The notes beneath the pieces were generated by a model, which was given only the letters and a program-made list of their open reading frames with translations, made no database searches and was not told the origin of the DNA. DNA of 64,000 nucleotides from Streptomyces aureus (GTDB taxonomy: Bacteria > Actinomycetota > Actinomycetes > Streptomycetales > Streptomycetaceae). Below, one piece after another: positions 34,213 to 43,057 of the stretch. Location: assembly GCF_000725495.1 (NCBI RefSeq), contig NZ_KL647039.1, positions 148,287 through 212,286 on the forward strand, read 5' to 3'. Made by a program: the position numbers and the translations under genes. The number at the start of each line of letters is the position of its first letter. Position 1 is the first letter of the stretch.

Positions 34213-35490
34213 GTGATTTACAGGCACCATATCGCGCCCCCGCGCGCCTTCACCCAGCTCTCCCACGAGCTCATCCGGCACCCTCGACTGTCCTCCGACG
34301 CGGTTCGCCTCCTGACCTGGCAGCTCTCCCTTCCCGAGGGGGCGCGCGAGTCCCTCTCACGCACTGCCGAACGCGCCCGCATCGGAGCGACCGCCTTCAC
34401 TCGTGCCAAGCGCCAGTTGAAGGACGAGGGTTTCGTGCACGAGCGGCGCGTCCAGGGTCCCGGCGGCCAGTGGGTCACCCAACAGCTCGTCTCCAGCGTT
34501 CCGTTGAGCCCCGCCGAGGCGGCCAAGCTGCTCGCCCGGATTCCCGTGGGCGTCGGCACCACCCCCGAGCGGGTGTCGTCGCAGGTCGTACCGAGTCCCC
34601 GGATTCCGGCCGTCGGTGACCCGACCACCCCGCTCACCGACGGCTATCCCGATAATGACCCTGAAAGGAACACCTCCCACCAACCCCCCGAACCCCCCGG
34701 GCGGCCGGCTCCGCCCAAGCCGGGGACGGCCCGGACCCCCGAGCCGGAGACACCTCGGACACCCCGCACCCCCGAGATCCTCGAAGCGGCCCGCGCCCTC
34801 ACCGCCGCCTACCCCCTGCTCTCCCCCGAGCTCCGGCACATCCCGCGCGCCATGCACGCGGAGTTGACGGATCTCACCGCCCGCTGGCTGGAGGCGGGGC
34901 ACCCACCCACCGCCGTCCGCATGCACGTCCTCCGCGGCCTCCCCGACGACGGCACCCCCGTACACCGCCCCGGTGGCTTGCTCCGCCACCTCCTCCGGGA
35001 CGTACCGCCCCCGCCCGACGCCCCCGCACCCGCCCCCGGGCACGCCCCTCTCGCCGCCGTCGCCGGCCCCGCCTCTCGCGCCGCCTCACCGGCACCCGGG
35101 AGTGCGAAGGCCACCACACCCAGCCACGGCTCTTCAGGCCGATCGGCGAGGAGTCCCTGTGTCCGGCCTGCACGGCCCGCCGCACCCCGCCGGAACCACG
35201 CCGGACAACCTCAGGGCGGAGGGCCTCGGACCAGAACGGCGACAGACGGGGTGTGCGCTGATACCTGGCAGGGGCCTAACCGCCAACTTATGTGTTCTCA
35301 CGGCACGCTGGGGAGCAAACTCGCTCCAGACGAAGGGATACGCACCGAAGTGCGCGTGACCAAGAACCCCGGCAGGCATCGGCTCGTGACGGGCGCTGAA
35401 CGGCCGAGCGGCGTCAGGACGACGTGGACTCGTTCCTGCTCGCTGCCGGGCCTGGCCGTCCAGGTCCCGCCCTCCCGCGGTCAGGGGTGA
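34213..35490 (+). CDS. HTH-domain protein with an apparent frameshift before its C-terminal zinc ribbon
   Basis: The N-terminal winged-helix (res 15-95: HELIRHPRLSSDAVRLLTWQ, SLSRTAERARIGATAFTRAK, QLKDEGFVHERRV) matches a protein family present in many copies in Streptomyces. A Pro-rich linker follows, then a helical segment (YPLLSPELRHIPRAMHAE) and RPGGLLRHLLRDVP near residue 262. After about 35090 the annotated frame loses sense, while the -1 frame reads RECEGHHTQPRLFRPIGEE and then SLCPACTARR, a typical zinc-ribbon end, and stops at 35261. One base is probably missing or extra between 35000 and 35097. The GTG at 34213 is the first start before the conserved part. Likely regulator of unknown target. 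Confidence 0.7.
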   Translation: MIYRHHIAPPRAFTQLSHELIRHPRLSSDAVRLLTWQLSLPEGARESLSRTAERARIGATAFTRAKRQLKDEGFVHERRVQGPGGQWVTQQLVSSVPLSPAEAAKLLARIPVGVGTTPERVSSQVVPSPRIPAVGDPTTPLTDGYPDNDPERNTSHQPPEPPGRPAPPKPGTARTPEPETPRTPRTPEILEAARALTAAYPLLSPELRHIPRAMHAELTDLTARWLEAGHPPTAVRMHVLRGLPDDGTPVHRPGGLLRHLLRDVPPPPDAPAPAPGHAPLAAVAGPASRAASPAPGSAKATTPSHGSSGRSARSPCVRPARPAAPRRNHAGQPQGGGPRTRTATDGVCADTWQGPNRQLMCSHGTLGSKLAPDEGIRTEVRVTKNPGRHRLVTGAERPSGVRTTWTRSCSLPGLAVQVPPSRGQG

Positions 35491-35494
35491 CATC

Positions 35495-36790
35495 ATGACC
35501 GACACCTCTCGGAGAGAGCAGCAGCCGACTGTGCCTCCGCGACCCCTACGCTCTCCCCACGTACGAGGTGGTGCGGGTTCGGAGCGCCCGTGGCAACAAA
35601 GCGAGTTCTCGAGGGCCTACTCGCAGCTGCGCCCGACCATCCGGATGAGGCTGACACTGCTGTACGGCGGAATGTTCCTCATCGCCGGTGTCTTACTGCT
35701 CTTGATCATCTATCTACTGGCCGCCCAGGCACTGCGCAACAGCGGTGCGGGTCTTCGGATCACGGAGGGGTACAACCTCAGGTTCGCGAGCGATGTCTGC
35801 CCAGCCGTCGAACAGGCCCAGAGCGGAAGCCAGTTCAACAGCATTCTGGGGTCCTGCCTGGACCACCAACGGGCTGTCGCGCTCGATTCCCTGCTGCATC
35901 GGTCGTTGCTGGCCCTGATGATCCTGGCGGTGGTGGCCTTCGCGTTCGGCTACGCGATGGCCGGCCGTGTGCTTTCGCCTCTCGGCCGGATCACTCGCAC
36001 CGCTCGCGCCGTGGCCGGCTCGGACCTGTCCCGCCGTATCGAGCTGGATGGCCCGGACGACGAGCTGAAGGAGCTGGCGGACACCTTCGACGACATGCTG
36101 GAGCGACTGGAGCGGGCGTTCACCGCCCAGCAGCGGTTCGTCGGCAACGCCTCGCACGAGTTGCGTACCCCGCTCGCCATCAACCGGACGCTCTTGGAGG
36201 TGCACCTGTCCGACCCCGGAGCGCCCATGGAGCTGCAACAGCTCGGCAAGACGCTGCTGGCCACGAACGAGCGGAGCGAGCAGCTCGTCGAGGGCCTGTT
36301 GCTCCTCGCCCGCAGTGACAACCAGATCGTCGAGCGCAAGCCGGTGGGCCTGGCGGAGGTCGCCTCACAGGCGATCGACCAGGCCAGGGCCGAGGCCGAG
36401 GCGAAAGGTGTGGAGTTCCGCGGCGAGCGCAAGGAAGCGGTCGTTCAGGGCAATGGCGTCCTTCTGGAACGCATCGCCCTGAACCTCGTGCAGAACGCCA
36501 TCCGGTACAACGTCCCGGAAGGCGGCTGGGTCGAGGTGACCACCGAGGCGCGGCACGGCCAGGCGGCTCTGGTCGTCTCCAACACCGGCCCGGTGGTGCC
36601 CGGGTACGAGATCGACAACCTCTTCGAGCCCTTCCGGCGACTGCGCACCGAGCGCACCGGCAGCGACAAGGGTGTGGGCCTCGGTCTGTCCATCGTCCGC
36701 TCCGTGGCGCGCGCCCACGGTGGAACCGTGACAGCGGCACCGCGCGATGCAGGCGGTCTGGACGTCCACGTCAGACTGCCCGCGCCATGA
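35495..36790 (+). CDS. Membrane sensor histidine kinase, orphan
   Basis: 431 aa. Two membrane helices at about 55-80 and 137-158 bracket an extracytoplasmic loop of about 55 residues that includes two cysteines (SDVCPAVEQ, LGSCLDHQ), perhaps a disulfide. HAMP follows (LSPLGRITRTARAVAGSDLSRRI), then HisKA with FVGNASHELRTPLA (acceptor His about 224) and HATPase_c: NLVQNAIRYN, FEPFRRLRT and GVGLGLSIVRSVARAHGG. No response regulator gene is next to it. ATG 35495 with AGGGGTG upstream. Confidence 0.92.
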   Translation: MTDTSRREQQPTVPPRPLRSPHVRGGAGSERPWQQSEFSRAYSQLRPTIRMRLTLLYGGMFLIAGVLLLLIIYLLAAQALRNSGAGLRITEGYNLRFASDVCPAVEQAQSGSQFNSILGSCLDHQRAVALDSLLHRSLLALMILAVVAFAFGYAMAGRVLSPLGRITRTARAVAGSDLSRRIELDGPDDELKELADTFDDMLERLERAFTAQQRFVGNASHELRTPLAINRTLLEVHLSDPGAPMELQQLGKTLLATNERSEQLVEGLLLLARSDNQIVERKPVGLAEVASQAIDQARAEAEAKGVEFRGERKEAVVQGNGVLLERIALNLVQNAIRYNVPEGGWVEVTTEARHGQAALVVSNTGPVVPGYEIDNLFEPFRRLRTERTGSDKGVGLGLSIVRSVARAHGGTVTAAPRDAGGLDVHVRLPAP

Positions 36791-36946
36791 CCCCGGGCCA
36801 GGAAGGCACTGTCGCTCCTCTGCCTCGGCTGTCGCCGCACTCGAGCGAAACGACAAGGCCGACTTGGCTCTTAGGCGACGGCCCGATGGTTCTCCCGTCA
36901 GGACTTCGGCGCAGTCGCCCCGTACGGCCATGCGGGCGGCGGTCCC

Positions 36947-37204
36947 TCAGTAGTGGTACCGGGCCTTGATGATCACGACTTCCTTCTCGGTGGCCCGGTA
37001 GATCAGCCGGTGCTCGTCGTCGATCCGGCGTGACCAGTAACCCGACAGGTCGCCCTTCAGCGGTTCGGGCTTGCCGATCCCCGTGAAGGGATCGCGCTGG
37101 ATCTCCCCGATCAGACGGACCAGCTTGCCGAACAGCTTTTTGTCGGCGGACTGCCAGTAGAGGAGGTCTTCCCAGCCGGTGGGACGGAATCGTACGTCCC
37201 TCAC
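36947..37204 (-). CDS. yoeB: YoeB-family mRNA interferase toxin
   Basis: 85 aa, nearly the length of E. coli YoeB (84 aa) and clearly similar: [53 protein letters not shown] and the C-terminal ARYHY. The catalytic residues known for YoeB correspond to Glu47, Arg66, His84 and Tyr85, and all are present. It cleaves mRNA at translating ribosomes. GTG start at 37204 overlaps the antitoxin stop (GTGA). Confidence 0.96.
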   Translation of the reverse strand: MRDVRFRPTGWEDLLYWQSADKKLFGKLVRLIGEIQRDPFTGIGKPEPLKGDLSGYWSRRIDDEHRLIYRATEKEVVIIKARYHY

Positions 37205-37479
37205 TCCCCGTCCTCCGCCATGGCCGTCAGCTCGTCCATGGACCTGGTGACCAAGGGTGTTTCGGCGGCCTTGTCCTCCGCGACGGCGGCCATGAGGCGA
37301 GCGGCGTTGGCAGGGCTGCGGAGCAGGTAGACGGTCTCCTGCCAGGAGCGGAAGTCGTCGGCCGACATCAGTATGGCGTCGCCGCCCTTGGAGGTGATCT
37401 CGACCGGCTCGTGATCGTCGTTGACCTGCTGGATGAGCGGGAACAGCTTGGCTCGGGCCTCGCTGGCGGTGATGGCCAT
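37201..37479 (-). CDS. yefM: YefM/Phd-family antitoxin
   Basis: 92 aa. The N-terminal Phd/YefM DNA-binding domain reads [39 protein letters not shown] and [18 protein letters not shown]; the C-terminal acidic tail ([11 protein letters not shown]) wraps around the toxin. It binds and neutralises YoeB and represses the operon through the repeated sites upstream. It precedes the toxin gene, the standard order. Confidence 0.95.
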   Translation of the reverse strand: MAITASEARAKLFPLIQQVNDDHEPVEITSKGGDAILMSADDFRSWQETVYLLRSPANAARLMAAVAEDKAAETPLVTRSMDELTAMAEDGE

Positions 37480-37498
37480 GGACTCGTCCTCCCGGGAA

Positions 37499-37546
37499 GT
37501 GGTACCACATCACGGTACCACTCGACCGGTACAAGGGTCTGGTACC
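37499..37546. promoter_or_regulatory. YefM operator array (repeated GGTACC palindromes)
   Basis: GTGGTACCAC (37499-37508), GGTACCA (from 37514), CCGGTAC (from 37526) and TGGTACCA (37539-37546) recur in 48 bp starting 20 bp upstream of the antitoxin ATG. E. coli YefM recognises TGTACA-type palindromes; here the core is GGTACC. Cooperative binding of the YefM-YoeB complex is expected. Confidence 0.85.
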
Positions 37547-37587
37547 AGTCCAAGGAACACTCATGCCCGGCCGGGACGCCGGACAGC

Positions 37588-37621
37588 ACTTCGCCCCGCC
37601 GTGGGAACGGCGGGGCGAAGT
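37588..37621 (-). terminator. Terminator of groEL
   Basis: Perfect 14-bp stem (ACTTCGCCCCGCCG at 37588-37601 with its complement at 37608-37621) and 6-nt loop, 60 bp after the groEL stop. Confidence 0.88.
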
Positions 37622-37682
37622 CACGCGGGCCGGGGTGGCGCCGGGTCCCCGGGTGGGGGCTCGGCGCCGGGTCCGGGGTGCG

Positions 37683-39314
<1,632 letters not shown>

Positions 39315-39456
39315 TCAGCCCTCTCGGAAAATGTGGAGAACGAACCGCGCCCCCGGCGCCCGGCTGGAATGATCGCGGGTGCCAGGGGCGTGGTTCACTG
39401 CAATGCTTGGTGCGGGGTCGTCCGGGGCGAGGCCCCGAACTCCCTTACCAGGTGAA

Positions 39457-39765
39457 TTACTTCTCGATGATCGCGAGCACGTCGCGAGCCGAGAGGACGA
39501 GGTACTCCTCGCCGTTGTACTTCACCTCGGTGCCGCCGTACTTGCTGTAGAGAACGATGTCGCCGACGGCGACGTCGAGCTCGACACGCTTGCCGTCCTC
39601 GATGCGGCCCGGGCCCACGGCCAGGACGACGCCCTCCTGGGGCTTCTCCTTCGCCGTGTCGGGAATGACCAGGCCGGAGGCCGTGGTCTGCTCGGCGTCG
39701 AGCGGCTGGACCACAATGCGGTCCTCGAGCGGCTTGATGGCAACCTTGGAGCTGGCGGTCGTCAC
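39457..39765 (-). CDS. groES: 10-kDa co-chaperonin GroES
   Basis: 102 aa. [36 protein letters not shown] includes the mobile loop that binds GroEL (in sections), and [24 protein letters not shown] is the C-terminal barrel. GTG 39765 is preceded by GGGGGAGG. First gene of the heat-shock operon, with two CIRCE elements in front. Confidence 0.98.
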   Translation of the reverse strand: MTTASSKVAIKPLEDRIVVQPLDAEQTTASGLVIPDTAKEKPQEGVVLAVGPGRIEDGKRVELDVAVGDIVLYSKYGGTEVKYNGEEYLVLSARDVLAIIEK

Positions 39766-39862
39766 GATCCGACCTCCCCCTTCGGAGATCTCACGGGGTT
39801 AACTGTCTGAGGTGGCGACCAGGTCGATCCGTCGTCGCGGGTGCCGGACCTGCCCGTCGCTG

Positions 39863-39889
39863 TTGGCACTCTCCAGGGGGGAGTGCCAG
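39863..39889 (-). promoter_or_regulatory. CIRCE element 1 (HrcA operator)
   Basis: TTGGCACTC-N9-GAGTGCCAG. Matches the consensus TTAGCACTC-N9-GAGTGCTAA except for conservative changes in the outer positions. It lies just downstream of the promoter, in the groES leader. Confidence 0.93.
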
Positions 39890-39894
39890 ACCTG

Positions 39895-39924
39895 AGACTA
39901 TGACTGCGATTAGCACTCGGTCAA
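39895..39924 (-). promoter_or_regulatory. groESL promoter
   Basis: On the minus strand TTGACC (39924-39919), 18-nt spacer, TAGTCT (39900-39895). The -35 lies inside the second CIRCE, whose spacer forms it, and the first CIRCE sits immediately downstream, so HrcA would clamp both sides of the promoter. Confidence 0.85.
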
Positions 39925-39936
39925 GCGGAGTGCCAA
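39910..39936 (-). promoter_or_regulatory. CIRCE element 2 (HrcA operator)
   Basis: TTAGCACTC-N9-GAGTGCCAA, one change from the consensus. It overlaps the -35 box of the groESL promoter. Confidence 0.95.
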
Positions 39937-40078
39937 AGGCGTCGGCGTGGCGTGGGCGGGAAGGTGGCGGATCACGCCGAATGGGCGCCTCCGGGACCGG
40001 CCCTTCACCTGCCCGCCGCGCTCCCCGGCCGACGCCCCGCCTCGCCTCGCCCCACCCCGCCTCGCCCCGCCTCGCCCC

Positions 40079-40831
40079 CTAGAGGTAGTTCTCCAGCCGC
40101 GCCAGGGTGAAGCCCTCCCGCTGGATGCGCCGGAGCAGCCGGAGCGTGGCGTCCGTGAGTCCGGGTTCGCCGGGGCCGGAGAGGATGTCGCCCGGCCGGA
40201 GCGGGTGTTCGTCGGCCGTCCTGCCGAGGACGATCGCGGCGACCCCGCAGTCGGCGGCGGCGCGCAGGGTGGTGTCGTCGTACCGGCCGTACGGGGGCCG
40301 CAGCAGCCGGGGGCGGACGCCGAAGCGGCGCGCGAGCTTGTCCTGCTGTCCGCAGATCTCGGCGCGCTGCCCGGAGTAGGGCAGGCCGCGCAGGACCGTG
40401 TGGTCGAGGGTGTGGTTCTGGATGCCGGCGCCGACCGAGCGCAGCCGGGCCAGGTGTCCGTAGCCGGGCCCGGCGACCCGGTCGGTGAGGAACATGCTGA
40501 CGGGCAGGCGCAGTTCGCGGACCATGTCGGCGAACCGGGGATCTCGCTCGGCGCCGTCGTCGTACGTCAGGAAGACCACCTTGTCGCGGGTGCGGACCTG
40601 GTTGACGACGGGCGGCAGCCCGGTGTCCGCGGCGCGCGCCCTGGTCCGGACGGACACGGCCGGCGCGGGGGGGAGCGGGGTGGACAGGCCCCAGCGGCGA
40701 TAGGCCGACTCGGTCGGGTGGACGCGCTGGGCCGCCTTCTTGCCGAGGCGTTCGATGGGATCGACGGACTGCGCGCAGCCGCTGAGCAGTACCGCCACGA
40801 GCAGCCCGGCGGCCGGCACCCGCATCCTCAC
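40079..40831 (-). CDS. Polysaccharide deacetylase-like lipoprotein (second of a tandem pair)
   Basis: 250 aa. Lipoprotein signal VPAAGLLVAVLLSGC with lipobox Cys about 19, so it is anchored to the outer face of the membrane. NodB homology domain: motif 1 FLTYDDGAERD, motif 2 NHTLDHTVL with the metal-binding His residues, motif 3 RPPYGRYDD. NodB-fold enzymes remove acetyl groups from chitooligosaccharides or peptidoglycan. GTG 40831 overlaps the stop of the neighbouring paralogue (GTGA) and has GGAGG upstream; ATG 40825 is the alternative. Confidence 0.88.
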   Translation of the reverse strand: MRMRVPAAGLLVAVLLSGCAQSVDPIERLGKKAAQRVHPTESAYRRWGLSTPLPPAPAVSVRTRARAADTGLPPVVNQVRTRDKVVFLTYDDGAERDPRFADMVRELRLPVSMFLTDRVAGPGYGHLARLRSVGAGIQNHTLDHTVLRGLPYSGQRAEICGQQDKLARRFGVRPRLLRPPYGRYDDTTLRAAADCGVAAIVLGRTADEHPLRPGDILSGPGEPGLTDATLRLLRRIQREGFTLARLENYL

Positions 40832-41772
40832 AGGTAGTCCTCCAGGCGTGCGACGGCGTATCCCTTGGCCGTGACGGTCCTCAGGAAGCGGCGGACCATG
40901 TCGGCCATGGTGCCCTTCCATTCCCTGGGGCCCTGGAAGTGGGTGAGGACGATGTCGCCGGGGTGCAGGTCCTGGTCCTCCTCGCGGTACTCCCAGTGGT
41001 CGGGGAAGACCTCCTCGTTCCAGATGGGCGCGTATCCGATGCCGCAGGACTTGGCGGCGCGCAGGGTGTCCTCGTCGTAATTGCCGTACGGCGGGCGGAA
41101 GACGGTCGGGCGCCGGCCGAACTGCTTCTCCATGACGTCCTGCATGCCGCAGATCTCGCGCTTCTGTCGCGCGTAGGACAGGGCGGGCAGGTAGGGGTGG
41201 TGCAGCGTGTGGTTGTTCAGGGTGACGCCGTGGTCGCGCAGCTTCCGGAAGTACCCGTAGTCGTCGTCGACGAGGAAGTCGCTGAGGAAGGCGGTGTACG
41301 GGATCTTGAGGTCGCTCATCATCCGCGCGAACACCGGGTCCTTCTCGGCGCCGTCGTCGACGGTGAGGAAGACGACCTTGTCCTTGGTGGGGACGGTGGT
41401 GAAGACGGGCGGCAGCCGCAGTTCCCGCTGGTCGTCCACCTCGAACCCCTTGCGGGCCCCGATGACCGGCTTCCTGGCGGGCGGCGCCGGGGGCGTCAGC
41501 GGCGTCTTCGCGAGGCCCCAGCGCCGGGCGACGGCGGCGCGGCGGGCCTCGGCCCTGCCGAGCCGGGCGGCGTACGCGGCGAGGGCGCCGGCGGGACCCG
41601 CGGGGAGCGCGGCCCGCGAGGCATGGGCCGGTTTGGCGCCGTCGGCCCCGGAGGCGGCGGAGCCGGTCCCGGCGCAGCCGGAGGCGAGGAGGGCGAGGGC
41701 GAGCACGCCGACGGCCCAGCGCGCACCAGCCCCTTTTGCGCCGGTTTTATCATTTTGTCGTACGGGTCGCAT
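40828..41772 (-). CDS. Polysaccharide deacetylase lipoprotein (first of a tandem pair)
   Basis: 314 aa, similar along its length to the next gene. Signal: VGVLALALLASGC with a lipobox Cys at about 33. NodB motifs: FLTVDDGAEKD, NNHTLHHPYL (H-x-x-H metal ligands), RPPYGNYDEDT and the C-terminal DIVLTHFQG. Arg/Ala-rich linker between the lipid anchor and the domain (about 40-105). Probably acts on cell-wall polymer. ATG 41772 preceded by GGGAGGA. The pair is translationally coupled and looks like a recent gene duplication. Confidence 0.9.
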   Translation of the reverse strand: MRPVRQNDKTGAKGAGARWAVGVLALALLASGCAGTGSAASGADGAKPAHASRAALPAGPAGALAAYAARLGRAEARRAAVARRWGLAKTPLTPPAPPARKPVIGARKGFEVDDQRELRLPPVFTTVPTKDKVVFLTVDDGAEKDPVFARMMSDLKIPYTAFLSDFLVDDDYGYFRKLRDHGVTLNNHTLHHPYLPALSYARQKREICGMQDVMEKQFGRRPTVFRPPYGNYDEDTLRAAKSCGIGYAPIWNEEVFPDHWEYREEDQDLHPGDIVLTHFQGPREWKGTMADMVRRFLRTVTAKGYAVARLEDYL

Positions 41773-41863
41773 GGAGCCGGATCCTCCCAGCCCACCGCCC
41801 TCACGACGGCCCCGACACCGCCGCCGGAAGCAGACCGTCCACCGACTGGCCCACAATGGCCGG

Positions 41864-43057
41864 GTGAACGACCTCTCCTTCGCCCCCCTGCTCACCGCCG
41901 AGGGCCGCGCCCTGCTCGACGAGGTCCGCGCCACCGAACCGGCGCAGGAACTGGCCGTCGCCACCCGGCTCCGCCGCGAGCACCCCGCCGAACTGGTCTC
42001 GGCGGCCCTCGGACAGGCCCGGCTGCGGCAGCGGGCGGTGGCGAAGTTCGGCGACGAGGACGCCGGACGGATGTTCTTCACCCCGAACGGGGTCGAGCAG
42101 TCGACCCGCACGAGCGTGGCCGTGCACCGCGCCGAGCGGCTGCGCGCCCTCGGGGTGCGTTCCGTCGCCGACCTCTGCTGCGGGATCGGCGGCGACGCCA
42201 TCGCGCTGGCCCGCGCCGGGATCCGCGTCCTGGCCGTCGACCGCGACCCGCTGACGGCCGCAGCCGCCCGCGCGAACGCCGACGCGCTGGGGCTCGCGGA
42301 CCTGATCGAGGTGCGCGAGACGGATGTGACCGAGGTGGACACCACCCCGTACGACGCGGTGTTCGTGGACCCCGCGCGCCGGGGCGGCCGGGGCCGGATC
42401 TTCGACCCGGAGGCCTACTCGCCGCCCCTGTCCTGGGCGGTCGGCGCCGCCCGCACGGCCCGGATCGCCGCCCTGAAGATCGCCCCCGGCGTCCCGCACG
42501 AGGCGGTCCCCGCCGAGGCGGAGGCCGAGTGGATCTCGGACGGCGGCGACGTGAAGGAGGCCGTGCTCTGGTTCGGCACGGAGCCGGGCCTGGTCCGCGC
42601 CACCCTGCTGCCGGGACCGCGCGAGCTGCGCGGCCGCGGCCTGCCGGATCCGCAGGTCCGGGCGGTCGGGCGCTATCTGTACGAGCCCGACGGCGCCGTC
42701 ATCCGCGCGCACCTGGTCGCCGAGGTGGCCGAGGACCTGGACGGCGGACTGGTCGACGAGACGATCGCCTACGTCACCGCGGACGAGCTGCGCCCGACGC
42801 CGTACGCCGCCGCGTACGAGATCACCGACCGGCTCCCCTTCAACGTGAAGAAGCTGAAGGCGCTGCTGCGGGAGCGGGAGGTCGGCGTCCTGACCGTGAA
42901 GAAGCGCGGGTCGGCCGTCGAACCGGAGGAACTGCGGCGCAAGGTGAAACCCCAGGGACCGAACTCCGCCACCGTGTTCCTCACCCGGGTGGCGGGCGCC
43001 CCGACCATGCTGGTGGGGGCGCCCGCCACACCGCCTACTGCCGGTGGCGGGTGCTGA
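41864..43057 (+). CDS. Class I SAM-dependent methyltransferase with THUMP-like C-terminal domain
   Basis: 397 aa. SAM-binding motif I VADLCCGIGGDAIALARAG (about 105-123), acidic end of strand 2 VLAVDRDP, and VFVDPARRGGRGR as motif IV. The C-terminal third (NVKKLKALLREREVGVLTVKKRGSA...) is a THUMP-like RNA-binding extension, as in bacterial RNA methyltransferases of the same family. The substrate is unknown. GTG 41864 has no Shine-Dalgarno; CACAAT at 41852 may be a -10 for a leaderless mRNA. Its 3' end overlaps the convergent CWB2 gene by 23 nt. Confidence 0.88.
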   Translation: MNDLSFAPLLTAEGRALLDEVRATEPAQELAVATRLRREHPAELVSAALGQARLRQRAVAKFGDEDAGRMFFTPNGVEQSTRTSVAVHRAERLRALGVRSVADLCCGIGGDAIALARAGIRVLAVDRDPLTAAAARANADALGLADLIEVRETDVTEVDTTPYDAVFVDPARRGGRGRIFDPEAYSPPLSWAVGAARTARIAALKIAPGVPHEAVPAEAEAEWISDGGDVKEAVLWFGTEPGLVRATLLPGPRELRGRGLPDPQVRAVGRYLYEPDGAVIRAHLVAEVAEDLDGGLVDETIAYVTADELRPTPYAAAYEITDRLPFNVKKLKALLREREVGVLTVKKRGSAVEPEELRRKVKPQGPNSATVFLTRVAGAPTMLVGAPATPPTAGGGC

